DNA of 64,000 nucleotides from Streptomyces nitrosporeus. Lineage in GTDB: Bacteria > Actinomycetota > Actinomycetes > Streptomycetales > Streptomycetaceae. A program made the position numbers and the translations under genes. Location: the NCBI RefSeq assembly GCF_008704555.1, contig NZ_CP023702.1, positions 2,046,001 through 2,110,000 on the forward strand. The letters run 5' to 3'. This document shows positions 37,360 through 46,803 of this stretch, one piece after another (within the stretch, counting starts at the first letter, position 1; every line of letters begins with the position of its first letter). The notes under the pieces were generated by a model. The model was not told the origin of the DNA, made no database searches, and saw only the letters and a list, made by a program, of their open reading frames with translations.

Positions 37360-40300
37360 GTGCAGGGACGTTTCAAGAGGGATGGCACGGGGTCTCCCCA
37401 GCCCCGCCAGGGCCGAGGGGAAGCTCCGGCGGATCAGGAGCCGCGCGGCGTGAACGACCGCGGCCCCTCCGCCCAGCACGCCCAGCACGCCCAGAAGCAG
37501 GGACCGGACGCGGCCGGCGACAACGGCGAGTCCACCAAGCCGGCCGGGGACGCCGAGACACCGGCGTCCAAGCCCGCGGGACCCTCCGGAGCCGGTTCAC
37601 GTATCGCTCTGCGTAACTGGCGCATCAGCACGCGCCTGGTGTCCCTGCTCGCCCTCCCCGTGGTCGCGGCGACCACGCTGGGCGGTCTGCGCATCAACGA
37701 GTCCATGAACGACATGGACCAGTTGGAGCACATGCAGCTGCTCACCGAGATGACCAAGCAGGCGACCCTCCTGGCCAACGCGCTCCAGAACGAGCGCGAC
37801 CAGTCCGCCGGACCGCTGGCGAACGGCGGCAAGGCGACCGATTACAAGGTCACCGAGCCCCGCAAGCGGACCGACCGGGCCAAGGAGACGTTCCTCGACG
37901 CCACCAACCAGATCGACAACAGCCCCGGTGACGAGGCGCTGGACAGCATCCACGCGAGCGTCAGCCAGATCAGCAACCAGCTCGGCGACCTGGCCAGCAT
38001 CCGCAAGGACGCCTACGTCAAGGGCGCGCCCAGCCTCAACACGATCGACCGGTACAGCCAGCTGATCACCTCGCTGCTGAGCCTCTCGCAGGACATGGCG
38101 CAGGCGACCAGCAGCCCGGACATGATCAAGCGGACCCGTGCCCTGGCGGCGTTCTCGTCGGCGAAGGAGTACGCCTCGGTCCAGCGCGCCGTCATCGCGG
38201 CCGCGCTGCCCGGCAGCGACAGCCGCAAGGGCGAACTGAACGACAACGACCAGGCGTTCGGGCGTAACGCGCTCCTGAAGGAATCGCAGTCCAAGCAGAC
38301 CTTCGAGACGACGTACGAGACCACGGGGAACAGCTCCGCCGAGCTCATGGCGTCGCTGGAGAACGGCAACCCCGAGATCACCGCCGCCGACATGTACGCG
38401 AAGAAGGTGCTCGACAGCCCGCTGGGTCTGGAGGGCAAGAGCACGCGGACGTACATGGACTGGTACGACCAGAGCTCCAACAAGATCCAGGCCATGAAGA
38501 CCATCGAGGAGACGCTCCTCAGCGAGATGGAGACCAAGGCCCGCGAGCTCCGCGAGAGCTCGCAGCGTGAGGCGATCCTCAACGGTGCCGTGATCCTCAT
38601 CGTCCTCGGTGTGTCGCTGGTCGGCGCCTTCGTCGTGGCGCGGTCCATGATCCGCTCGCTGCGGCGGCTCCAGGACACCGCGACCCGGGTCGCCCAGGAC
38701 CGGCTGCCCGAGCTCGTCAAGCAGCTCTCCGAGTCGGACCCGCAGGACGTCGACACCTCGGTGGAGTCGGTCGGTCTGCACTCCCGGGACGAGATCGGCC
38801 AGGTGGCCGCGGCCTTCGACGACGTGCACCGCGAGGCGGTCCGCCTCGCCGCCGACCAGGCTCTGCTGCGGGGCAACGTCAACGCGATGTTCACCAACCT
38901 CTCGCGCCGCTCCCAGGGCCTGATCCAGCGTCAGCTCTCGCTGATCTCCGAGCTGGAGTCGCGCGAGGCCGACCCGGACCAGCTGTCCTCGCTCTTCAAG
39001 CTGGACCACCTCGCGACCCGTATGCGCCGTAACGGCGAGAACCTCCTCGTCCTCGCGGGCGAGGAGCCCGGCCGCCGGTGGACCCGCCCCGTGCCGCTGG
39101 TCGACGTGCTCCGTGCCGCCGCCTCCGAGGTGGAGCAGTACGAGCGCATCGAACTGGCCGCGGTGCCCGCCACCGACGTGGCCGGCCGTGTGGTCAACGA
39201 CCTCGTGCACCTCCTCGCCGAGCTGCTGGAGAACGCGACCTCGTTCTCCTCGCCGCAGACCAAGGTCCGGGTCACCGGTCACGCGCTGCCCGACGGCCGC
39301 GTGCTGGTGGAGATCCACGACACCGGTATCGGCCTCTCCCCCGAGGACCTCGCCGCGATCAACGAGCGGCTGGCCTCGCCTCCCACGGTGGACGTCTCCG
39401 TCTCCCGCCGCATGGGTCTGTTCGTGGTCGGCCGGCTCTCCCTGCGTCACGGCATCCGGATCCAGCTGCGTCCCTCGGACTCCGGCGGCACGACCGCACT
39501 GGTCATGCTGCCCATGGAGGTCGCGCACGGGGGCAAGCAGCCGCCCTCCAAGCAGGGCCAGCAGCCCGCCGGAGGCCCCGGCGGCCAGCCGGCCGCCGGT
39601 CAGCGTGCCGGCCTCGCCGGTACCGCGGCGGCTCCCGCCAAGGGGCTGGCCGGCGGCCCCCAGCGCGGCCAGGTCGGCGCGGGTTCGGGTCCCCGGGCGG
39701 CGCTGCCCTCGCGGGACGGCGGGCCCCGCCAGCCGCAGCAGGGCCCCGGCGGCCCGCAGGGTCCGGCCGTTCCCGGTCAGGGAAGCGGCGACGCGCCCCG
39801 CCAGGGCGGCGGACTCGCCGGCGCCTTCGGCAACGCCCGGCAGGGCGCGGGCGCCCAGGGCCCGTCCGCGGGCCCCGACACCGCCGGCCCGAACCTCTTC
39901 GGCCACGGCGGACCGGGCCGGGGCGGTCTCGGCAGCCAGGGCGCGCGGCAGGCCCCGCAGCCGCAGCAGGCCCAGCACGGCAACCAGGGCGGCCCGGGCG
40001 ACCAGGGCGGCTTCCAGCAGCCCGGCGGTCCGGCCCGGCGGCTTCCGGCGGGCGGCCCGCGGGCCGAACTGCCCGGTGGCAACCCGCAGCCGCAGCATCC
40101 GCAGACGACGAGCTGGGGTGTCGAGCAGCAGGGCGCCCCGGGGCGTACTCCGCTGGACGCCCCGCGCGGCCACGAGGAGCCGGGCTCCGGCCGGGCGGGC
40201 GGACCGGGCGGTTTCGCCCCGGGCCGGCCGTCCTCCCCCGGCCAGCCGTTCTCCCCGGACCCGTCCTTCGGCGCGCCGGCCCGGCGCCAGCCCCTGGAGG

Positions 40301-41136
40301 ACCGTCAGGGCCCGGGCGCCACCGCCGAGTTCGCCCGTCCGGACTTCTCGGCCCCGCAGCAGGCTCCCCAGGCCCCGCAGGTGCCCCAGGACGCCGACCC
40401 GGCGAGCACCGCGCAGTTCCCGCGGCCCGACTTCGGCGCGCCCGCGCCGCAGGACCAGGGCTTCGGCGCACCCGCGCCGCAGGACCAGGTTTTCGGCGCA
40501 CCCGCGCCGCAGGACCAGGGCTTCGGCGCCCGGGGCCCGCAGATGCCGGCTCCCCGTCAGCGGGACGACGCGGACTTCGGCGCGCCGAGGCCGCCGGCCA
40601 TGGCCGAGCCGCCGCGCCGCCCCGCGCTGCCCCAGCAGCCCGAGGCGCTTCCGCCGGCGGGCCCGGGTGACGGACGCACCCCGCTGTACGACACGCTGGA
40701 GACCAACTGGTTCCACGGTCCGCAGCAGGGCGGTCAGGCGCCGTCCGCCGAACCGCAGGCAGCGGACGCCCCGGGGTCCCCGGCTCCGCAGGCCCAGCCC
40801 GCACCGCGCTCCGGTGCGGCGGATTCCGGGCCCACGAGTTCGTGGCGCACCTCGCCCAACGACGAGATCGTGCGGCAGGCCGAACGGGTCAAGAAGCCCG
40901 CGGCCGGCGGCATCACGACGTCGGGGCTGCCCCGGCGTGTCCCACGTGCCAATTTGGTTCCGGGCACCGCTCAGCAGCAGAATCATTCATCCGGACCCCA
41001 GGTCTCGCGTGCGCCCGACGACGTACGCGGCCGTCTGACCAATCTCCGCCGGGGCATCCAGCAGGGGCGGCAGGCCAACAACGGCCCGTCGACCGGCAGT
41101 TTCCCTCTCGGCCCCACTCACCAGCAGGAGCGTTAG
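37360..41136 (+). CDS. cvnA1: Conservon sensor kinase-like protein CvnA (first set)
   Basis: 1258 residues. GTG start giving VQGRFKRDG. TM1 at about 91-112, an extracytoplasmic helical sensor domain (nitrate/sulfonate-sensing type) to about 405, TM2 at 405-428, HAMP-like linker, then an H-box-like block (LFKLDHLATRMRRNGENLL) without a clear phospho-His consensus and an HATPase domain with LLENATSFSSPQTKVR and DTGIGLS. Residues after about 730 are Pro/Gln/Gly-rich and disordered. In S. coelicolor CvnA interacts with CvnB-D at the membrane like a G-protein-coupled sensor. The stop codon abuts cvnB. Numbering from memory. Confidence 0.93.
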   Translation: MQGRFKRDGTGSPQPRQGRGEAPADQEPRGVNDRGPSAQHAQHAQKQGPDAAGDNGESTKPAGDAETPASKPAGPSGAGSRIALRNWRISTRLVSLLALPVVAATTLGGLRINESMNDMDQLEHMQLLTEMTKQATLLANALQNERDQSAGPLANGGKATDYKVTEPRKRTDRAKETFLDATNQIDNSPGDEALDSIHASVSQISNQLGDLASIRKDAYVKGAPSLNTIDRYSQLITSLLSLSQDMAQATSSPDMIKRTRALAAFSSAKEYASVQRAVIAAALPGSDSRKGELNDNDQAFGRNALLKESQSKQTFETTYETTGNSSAELMASLENGNPEITAADMYAKKVLDSPLGLEGKSTRTYMDWYDQSSNKIQAMKTIEETLLSEMETKARELRESSQREAILNGAVILIVLGVSLVGAFVVARSMIRSLRRLQDTATRVAQDRLPELVKQLSESDPQDVDTSVESVGLHSRDEIGQVAAAFDDVHREAVRLAADQALLRGNVNAMFTNLSRRSQGLIQRQLSLISELESREADPDQLSSLFKLDHLATRMRRNGENLLVLAGEEPGRRWTRPVPLVDVLRAAASEVEQYERIELAAVPATDVAGRVVNDLVHLLAELLENATSFSSPQTKVRVTGHALPDGRVLVEIHDTGIGLSPEDLAAINERLASPPTVDVSVSRRMGLFVVGRLSLRHGIRIQLRPSDSGGTTALVMLPMEVAHGGKQPPSKQGQQPAGGPGGQPAAGQRAGLAGTAAAPAKGLAGGPQRGQVGAGSGPRAALPSRDGGPRQPQQGPGGPQGPAVPGQGSGDAPRQGGGLAGAFGNARQGAGAQGPSAGPDTAGPNLFGHGGPGRGGLGSQGARQAPQPQQAQHGNQGGPGDQGGFQQPGGPARRLPAGGPRAELPGGNPQPQHPQTTSWGVEQQGAPGRTPLDAPRGHEEPGSGRAGGPGGFAPGRPSSPGQPFSPDPSFGAPARRQPLEDRQGPGATAEFARPDFSAPQQAPQAPQVPQDADPASTAQFPRPDFGAPAPQDQGFGAPAPQDQVFGAPAPQDQGFGARGPQMPAPRQRDDADFGAPRPPAMAEPPRRPALPQQPEALPPAGPGDGRTPLYDTLETNWFHGPQQGGQAPSAEPQAADAPGSPAPQAQPAPRSGAADSGPTSSWRTSPNDEIVRQAERVKKPAAGGITTSGLPRRVPRANLVPGTAQQQNHSSGPQVSRAPDDVRGRLTNLRRGIQQGRQANNGPSTGSFPLGPTHQQER
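40432..40521 (+). repeat. Three 30-base repeats in the cvnA1 tail
   Basis: Three near-identical 30-base units each encode FGAPAPQDQ plus Gly or Val. A fourth, degenerate FGA follows. Confidence 0.85.
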
Positions 41137-41559
41137 TTGAGCCCGATGAGTCAGGCCGCACAGAATCTGAACTGGCTGATCACCAATTTCGTGGACAACA
41201 CCCCCGGGGTGTCGCACACGGTGGTGGTCTCCGCCGATGGCCTGCTGCTGGCGATGTCCGAAGGTTTCCCGCGCGACCGCGCCGACCAGCTGGCGGCCGT
41301 GGCCTCCGGCCTGACGTCGCTGACCGCGGGTGCCTCCCGGATCTTCGAAGGCGGCGCGGTGAGCCAGACGGTCGTGGAGATGGAGCGGGGCTTCCTCTTC
41401 CTCATGTCCATCTCGGACGGGTCGTCCCTGGCCGTCCTCGCCCACCCGGAGGCGGACATCGGTCTGGTCGGATACGAGATGGCCCTTCTCGTCGACCGCG
41501 CCGGAACCGTCCTCACCCCCGACCTCCGTGCCGAGCTGCAAGGCAGTCTGCTCCACTAG
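41137..41559 (+). CDS. cvnB1: Roadblock/LC7 protein CvnB (first set)
   Basis: 140 residues from the TTG at 41137 (ATG 41146 also possible). Roadblock/LC7 fold (NLNWLITNFVDNTPGVSHTV, DGLLLAMSEGFPRDRADQLA), related to MglB, the GTPase-activating partner of MglA-like GTPases. The TTG follows the cvnA stop without a gap and has GGAG upstream inside cvnA; the second conservon has GTG at the same codon, which supports it. Predicted to regulate CvnD. Confidence 0.95.
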   Translation: MSPMSQAAQNLNWLITNFVDNTPGVSHTVVVSADGLLLAMSEGFPRDRADQLAAVASGLTSLTAGASRIFEGGAVSQTVVEMERGFLFLMSISDGSSLAVLAHPEADIGLVGYEMALLVDRAGTVLTPDLRAELQGSLLH

Positions 41560-41693
41560 GCGGCCATGCGGCAAAGACCTGACACGATCCGCCCAGGTAC
41601 TACCCGAAACCCTCACCCGTCCGGCCGCCACAGACCCCCCACCGGCCCTTCCCGACCGCAAGGCGACATCCTGCTGTCACGCCCGGAGGACTC

Positions 41694-42101
41694 ATGACCC
41701 CGCCACCCGCCTCACCTGATCCGTACGGCGCACTGCACCACGCGTCGTACGACGGTGAAGGCGACCAGCCGCTGGTCCGTCCCTATGCCATGACCGGCGG
41801 CCGGACCCGGCCGCGTTACCAGCTCGCCATAGAGGCGCTGGTCAGCACCACGGCTGACCCCGCGCACCTCGGGACACTGCTCCCCGAGCACCAGCGGATC
41901 TGCCACCTCTGCCGCGAGGTCAAGTCGGTGGCCGAGGTGTCGGCCCTGCTGACCATGCCGCTGGGTGTGGCCAGGATCCTGGTGGCGGACCTGGCGGAAG
42001 CCGGCATGGTGGCCATCCACCAGCCGGGCAACGGAGAGGCCGGCGGCGCGCCGGATGTGACACTGCTCGAAAGGGTGCTCAGTGGACTTCGCAAGCTCTA
42101 G
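41694..42101 (+). CDS. cvnC1: DUF742 protein CvnC (first set)
   Basis: 135 residues. DUF742 winged-helix-like domain: LVRPYAMTGGRTRPRYQLAI, HQRICHLCREVKSVAEVSAL, PLGVARILVADLAEAGMV, and terminal DVTLLERVLSGLRKL. Two Cys (CHLC). GGAGGACTC precedes the ATG. Its end overlaps cvnD by 20 bases. Acts as adaptor or DNA-binding-like partner; the role is not settled. Confidence 0.95.
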   Translation: MTPPPASPDPYGALHHASYDGEGDQPLVRPYAMTGGRTRPRYQLAIEALVSTTADPAHLGTLLPEHQRICHLCREVKSVAEVSALLTMPLGVARILVADLAEAGMVAIHQPGNGEAGGAPDVTLLERVLSGLRKL

Positions 42102-42663
42102 CGGCGGGACGAGCCGTGCCACCACCTCGGCGAAGATCGTGGTGGCAGGGGGCTTCGGCGTGGGTAAGACCACGTTCGTCGGTGCCGTTTCGGAGATCAA
42201 CCCGCTGCGCACCGAAGCCGTGATGACGTCCGCGTCCGCGGGCATCGACGACCTGACCCACACCGGGGACAAGACCACCACCACGGTGGCCATGGACTTC
42301 GGCCGCATCACCCTGGACCAGGACCTGATCCTCTACCTGTTCGGCACCCCCGGACAGGACCGCTTCTGGTTCATGTGGGACGACCTGGTCCGCGGCGCCA
42401 TCGGCGCCGTCGTCCTCGTCGACACCCGCCGCCTCGCCGACTGCTTCCCCGCCGTCGACTACTTCGAGAACAGCGGCCTCCCCTTCGTCATCGCCCTCAA
42501 CGGCTTCGACGGACACCAGCCCTACACCCCCGACGAAGTCCGCGAAGCCCTCCAGATCGGCCCCGACACCCCGATCATCACGACGGACGCGCGACACCGC
42601 GCCGACGCCAAGAGCGGCCTGATCACCCTGGTCGAGCACGCGCTGATGGCCCGGCTGAAGTAG
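42082..42663 (+). CDS. cvnD1: Ras-like GTPase CvnD (first set)
   Basis: 193 residues, MglA/Ras-like. P-loop GGFGVGKTTFVGAVSEI, switch region TTTTVAMDFGRI, GTPGQDRFWFMW as the DxxG-type loop (with Pro-Gly), and ALNGFDG as an NKxD-like motif with altered residues. GTG start inside the cvnC end, giving translational coupling. Bases 42124-42576 match cvnD2 exactly as I read them. Followed by a terminator. Confidence 0.95.
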   Translation: MDFASSSGGTSRATTSAKIVVAGGFGVGKTTFVGAVSEINPLRTEAVMTSASAGIDDLTHTGDKTTTTVAMDFGRITLDQDLILYLFGTPGQDRFWFMWDDLVRGAIGAVVLVDTRRLADCFPAVDYFENSGLPFVIALNGFDGHQPYTPDEVREALQIGPDTPIITTDARHRADAKSGLITLVEHALMARLK

Positions 42664-42701
42664 GACCAAGTCAAAAGCGTTCCACGGAAGTTGTCGTGGC
42701 G

Positions 42702-42747
42702 AGGCGGAGGCGGTCTGTGTCGTTTGACACGCTCCGCCTCCGCCTTC
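42702..42747 (+). terminator. Terminator of the first conservon
   Basis: AGGCGGAGGCGG (42702-42713) pairs with CCGCCTCCGCCT (42734-42745) over a 20-base loop, about 40 bases past cvnD1. Confidence 0.65.
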
Positions 42748-42752
42748 ATAAC
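42724..42752 (+). promoter_or_regulatory. Candidate promoter of the second conservon
   Basis: TTGACA (42724-42729), 17-base spacer, CATAAC (42747-42752). The -35 lies in the loop of the terminator hairpin, so the elements interleave. About 260 bases upstream of cvnA2. Confidence 0.4.
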
Positions 42753-43011
42753 ATTTCGACAGAGAATTGGGCTCACGCCGATACCCGACGCATCCGACCG
42801 GTGCCGCTGCGCTCACCTGAGTCCCGCCTTTTGACGGGGCTCGCTCTTTATGCCCGTTTTACGTGCGGCGTTCGCCACGCCGGTTCACACAATCCGACTG
42901 TTTGGAACGGGGCCGCTCCGCGTGCTGCAATGCCACGACTACCGAGTAGTACGGCCCTGAACGAATAATCCGGCACAAGGTTGGTGCCGGCGCCGAGAGG
43001 TTGTTGGTCGA

Positions 43012-46000
43012 GTGAGGCGAAGCAACGAGGGCTCCGCGGCGCAGCCGGAGCGGGGCAACTTCACCCCTCCGTCGCGTGCGGCGATATCGCCCACGGACAC
43101 GTCCGACGCGGCGGAACCCGCAGGTGAGCGCAGCAGCCGGATGTCCCCGCGCAACTGGCGTGTGCCCACCCGGCTGAACGCGATCCTCCTGATCCCCGCC
43201 CTGGTCGGCCTGGTCATGGGCGGTTTCCAGGTGAAGGGCTCGGTCGACACCTGGAGCGAGGCCCAGGAGGCCGAGAGGACGGCGCTGGTCGTACGCGCCG
43301 CGGCGGAGTACGGGCAGGCGCTGCTGAACGAGCGCGACCTCACCGCCCAGCCCCTGCTCTCCAACAAGCGCACCGCCGAGGAGATCGAGCGGGTGCGCGC
43401 CGTCACGGACTCGGCCGCCGTCAAGTTCGACAACGCCGTCAAAAGCATGCCGGACAAGGAGGGCCTGCACCGCCGTCTGAAGCTGTTCGAGGCGGAGGAG
43501 CCCCTTCTCCCGGAGCTGCGCAAGATCGCTTATACGGCGGCGGCGGACCCGGTGAAGACCGAGGAGGGCTACACCAAGGTCCAGCACTCCCTGATGGAGT
43601 TCTCCAACGAGCTCGGTCTGGGCACCGGGAACATCACGAGCTACGGCCGTACCGTCTACGCGATCGAACTGTCCAAGGCCGCTGAATCGCTTCAGCGCTC
43701 GATCGGCATGCACCTGCTGGTGCGTCCGAGCCAGGAGGACGGCAAGTTCAAGGACCAGGTCACCGCGTTCAGCTCGTACAACTACCTGGAGCAGATCGCC
43801 CTCGGTGAGTTCACCTCCGGTGGCACGGAGGCCGACACGGCCCGCCTCAAGGAGGTCATGGCCGAGAAGGCCGCCGAGGGCGCCCGGGAGCTGAAGGCCG
43901 CCCAGGCCGAGGCCGAGGCGGCCGGCAAGCCGTTCGTGATGCCGCCGAGCATCGACGGTTCGGTCTTCGACGGCATGGCCCAGCAGATCGGCCAGGGGAA
44001 GTCCCCCGCGGAGCTGAAGGCGAAGGGGATCACCCCGGAGACCTGGATGGCCGCCGCCACCGCCAAGTTCGACGCTTACACCACGGTCGAGAACGAGCTG
44101 GTCGACAAGGCGGTGAACGAGGCCGCCGAGATCTCCGCCGACGCCCGCAACGCCGCGATCACCAACGCCGCGATCGTGGTCGTCGCTCTGCTGGCCGCCT
44201 TCGTCATCGCCGGGCTCATGGCCCGCCAGATGAGCCGCTCGATGCGCCGGCTGCGCACCGCCGCGTTCGGTATCGCCGAGCAGCGGCTGCCGATGCTGGT
44301 CGACCAGCTCTCGCGTACCGAGCCCGGCCGGGTGGACACCCGGGTGCAGCCGATCCCGATCAACTCGCAGGACGAGATCGGCGAGGTCGCCCGCGCCTTC
44401 GACCAGGTGCACCGCGAGGCCGTCCGGCTCGCCTCCGAGCAGGCCATGCTGCGGGGCAACGTCAACGCGATCTTCACCAACCTCTCGCGCCGCAACCAGT
44501 CGCTCATCGAGGGCCAGCTGACCCTCATCACCGACCTGGAGAACAACGAGGCCGACCCGGACCAGCTGTCCTCGCTCTTCAAGCTGGACCACCTGGCCAC
44601 GCGTATGCGCCGCAACGGCGAGAACCTCCTGGTCCTCGCGGGCGAGGAGCCCGGCCGGCGCTGGAACCAGCCGGTCCCGCTGGTGGACGTGCTGCGTGCC
44701 GCCTCCTCGGAGGTGGAGTCCTACGAGCGCATCGAGCTCACCGGGGTGCCGGAGAGCGAGATCCACGGCCAGGCCGTGACCGACCTCGTGCACCTGCTGG
44801 CCGAGCTGCTGGAGAACGCCACCACCTTCTCCTCGCCGCAGACCAAGGTGCGGGTCACCGCGACCCGGCTGCCCGACGGCCGGGTGATGATCGAGATCCA
44901 CGACAAGGGCATCGGCCTCACCGCCGAGGACTTCGCCGACATCAACCACAAGCTGGCGAACCCGCCGACGGTGGACGCCGCGGTCTCCCAGCGCATGGGC
45001 CTGTTCGTGGTCGGCCGGCTGTCCGACCGGCACGGCATCCGTGTCCAGCTGCGCCCGTCGGGCGAGCAGGCGGGGACCACCTCGCTGGTCATGCTTCCCG
45101 ACGCCATCACCCACGGTGGCGGTGGCGAGGCCGCCCAGGAGAGCGACTTCACGGTCTCCTCGATCATCCCCGAGCGTCAGGCGCCCGCCTTCGACGCGGG
45201 CTCGCAGCAGACCCCGATGCGTACGGCGGCGGAGCTCGGCTTCGACGACTCGCGCTACGAGGCTCCGGCGGCGGACTCCCCGCAGCTCGACCCGGTCAAC
45301 CGGTCGTTGCAGCGTGAGGAGCGGCGGGCCGCGCTGGAGGCGCAGGCCACCGGCGGGGAGCGGCACGAGCCGCAGCAGGCCCCCGGGCACGACGGGCAGG
45401 CCTACCCGCAGGGGCAGTTCGGCCAGGGGCAGTACCAGGACGGGCAGTACCGGCCCGAGGGTTACGCCCCGGAGCAGTACGCCCCGCAGGAGCAGCAGGG
45501 TTACGCCCAGCCCGGTTACGAGGGCGGCTACGGGCAGCAGTACGCCGCCGAGGGCGCCTACCCGCAGCAGCAGCCCCCGCAGCAGCAGCTCCCGCACCCC
45601 CAGCACGGCGGACAGCCGGAGCAGGCGCCGAACGGCTATGCGGAAGGCGCCTACGCGCCCGCCGAGCAGCAGCCGGCGCCGTACGCCGACGGGTTCGCGG
45701 CCCCCGCCGGCCTGCCCCGGCAGGACGGCTGGGCGGACCAGGGCGGCTACCAGGGCGGTTACGAGCCGCAGGCGCAGCCCGAAGCGGAATCCCCGCAGAG
45801 CGCTCCCCCGGAGCAGCCCGGCGGCGTAGGCTTCGACGCGTCGGGTCCGGTCGCGAACGCCGGCCACGATCTGACGGACGCGGGGCTCCCGCGCCGGGGC
45901 GGTCAGCAGCACTGGCAGCCCGCCGGCCGCGGAAACGATCAGCCTGCCGCACCGGCACCGGCGCAGCAGCGGGACCCGCAGGCGCAGGAGTCCGCCGGTC

Positions 46001-46290
46001 CGGACGGGAGCGGTCCCGACGAGTGGCGTTCGGCCAACGACGAACGCTGGGAGCGGGCCGAGCAGCTCCGGGAGCCGAAGGCGGGCGGTATCACCCCGTC
46101 CGGTCTTCCCCGGCGTGTGCCCAAGGCCAATCTGGTCGAGGGGGCGGCGGAGCAGACCCAGCAGGACGGCCCACAGGTCTCCCGCGCCCCCGAGGACGTC
46201 AGGGGCAGGTTGAGCAACCTGCGCCGCGGCGTGCAGCGGGGACGTACCGCGGGGTCGGACACAAGTACTACCTACAACCAGGAGCGTTAG
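43012..46290 (+). CDS. cvnA2: Conservon sensor kinase-like protein CvnA (second set)
   Basis: 1092 residues. GTG start (MRRSNEGSAAQPERGNF). TM1 at about 52-72, extracytoplasmic sensor domain with different sequence from cvnA1 to about 382, TM2 at 383-405, then a HAMP-like and kinase-like core nearly the same as in cvnA1 (LFKLDHLATRMRRNGENLL, LLENATTFSSPQTKVRV, DKGIGLT). Tail after about 705 rich in Gln, Tyr, Pro and Gly. Different sensor part and shared core imply different signals into similar output. Stop is 1 base before cvnB2. Confidence 0.93.
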   Translation: MRRSNEGSAAQPERGNFTPPSRAAISPTDTSDAAEPAGERSSRMSPRNWRVPTRLNAILLIPALVGLVMGGFQVKGSVDTWSEAQEAERTALVVRAAAEYGQALLNERDLTAQPLLSNKRTAEEIERVRAVTDSAAVKFDNAVKSMPDKEGLHRRLKLFEAEEPLLPELRKIAYTAAADPVKTEEGYTKVQHSLMEFSNELGLGTGNITSYGRTVYAIELSKAAESLQRSIGMHLLVRPSQEDGKFKDQVTAFSSYNYLEQIALGEFTSGGTEADTARLKEVMAEKAAEGARELKAAQAEAEAAGKPFVMPPSIDGSVFDGMAQQIGQGKSPAELKAKGITPETWMAAATAKFDAYTTVENELVDKAVNEAAEISADARNAAITNAAIVVVALLAAFVIAGLMARQMSRSMRRLRTAAFGIAEQRLPMLVDQLSRTEPGRVDTRVQPIPINSQDEIGEVARAFDQVHREAVRLASEQAMLRGNVNAIFTNLSRRNQSLIEGQLTLITDLENNEADPDQLSSLFKLDHLATRMRRNGENLLVLAGEEPGRRWNQPVPLVDVLRAASSEVESYERIELTGVPESEIHGQAVTDLVHLLAELLENATTFSSPQTKVRVTATRLPDGRVMIEIHDKGIGLTAEDFADINHKLANPPTVDAAVSQRMGLFVVGRLSDRHGIRVQLRPSGEQAGTTSLVMLPDAITHGGGGEAAQESDFTVSSIIPERQAPAFDAGSQQTPMRTAAELGFDDSRYEAPAADSPQLDPVNRSLQREERRAALEAQATGGERHEPQQAPGHDGQAYPQGQFGQGQYQDGQYRPEGYAPEQYAPQEQQGYAQPGYEGGYGQQYAAEGAYPQQQPPQQQLPHPQHGGQPEQAPNGYAEGAYAPAEQQPAPYADGFAAPAGLPRQDGWADQGGYQGGYEPQAQPEAESPQSAPPEQPGGVGFDASGPVANAGHDLTDAGLPRRGGQQHWQPAGRGNDQPAAPAPAQQRDPQAQESAGPDGSGPDEWRSANDERWERAEQLREPKAGGITPSGLPRRVPKANLVEGAAEQTQQDGPQVSRAPEDVRGRLSNLRRGVQRGRTAGSDTSTTYNQER

Positions 46291-46291
46291 T

Positions 46292-46714
46292 GTGAGCCCG
46301 ATGAGCCAGGCGGCGCAGAATCTGAACTGGTTGATCACCAACTTCGTGGACAACACCCCCGGGGTGTCGCACACGGTGGTGGTCTCCGCCGACGGACTCC
46401 TGCTGGCGATGTCCGAAGGTTTCCCACGCGACCGCGCCGACCAGCTGGCGGCCGTGGCCTCCGGCCTGACGTCGCTGACCGCGGGTGCCTCCCGGATCTT
46501 CGAGGGCGGCGCCGTCAATCAGACAGTTGTGGAGATGGAGCGAGGGTTCCTCTTCATCATGTCCATCTCCGACGGTTCCTCTCTGGCCGTTCTTGCCCAC
46601 CCCGAGGCCGATATCGGTCTGGTTGGGTACGAAATGGCACTTCTTGTGGACCGCGCGGGAAGTGTCCTCACTCCGGATCTCCGTGCCGAACTGCAGGGCA
46701 GTCTTCTTAACTAA
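46292..46714 (+). CDS. cvnB2: Roadblock/LC7 protein CvnB (second set)
   Basis: 140 residues, differing from CvnB1 at only a few positions (for example NQTV for SQTV, FIMS for FLMS). GTG start at 46292. The first two thirds are nearly identical in DNA to cvnB1; from about 46515 synonymous differences become frequent and codons are more T/A-ending (GTTCTTGCC, CTTCTTAAC) than in neighbours. Confidence 0.95.
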   Translation: MSPMSQAAQNLNWLITNFVDNTPGVSHTVVVSADGLLLAMSEGFPRDRADQLAAVASGLTSLTAGASRIFEGGAVNQTVVEMERGFLFIMSISDGSSLAVLAHPEADIGLVGYEMALLVDRAGSVLTPDLRAELQGSLLN

Positions 46715-46803
46715 CAGACAGACAGTGCGTTTCTCGTCACCGCGCCATAAGGTGCGGTGACGCGGCGCCACTGGGGCGGCGACCGGCAGTTGGAGGAGGA
46801 AAC

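Larger units (their letters stand above)
42664..43011. other. Intergenic region between the two conservons
   Basis: 348 bases. Contains the terminator of the first conservon at 42702-42747 and a candidate promoter at 42724-42752. The remainder up to 43011 is AT-richer than its surroundings with no gene. Confidence 0.5.

Noticed and set aside
37597..40986. 1129-residue minus-strand ORF opposite cvnA1
   Set aside because: Gly/Arg/Leu/Val/His-biased shadow of a GC-rich gene; the plus strand encodes an unmistakable sensor kinase-like protein.
42859..46518. 1219-residue minus-strand ORF opposite cvnA2
   Set aside because: Same kind of shadow; no domains, crosses the boundary into cvnB2.
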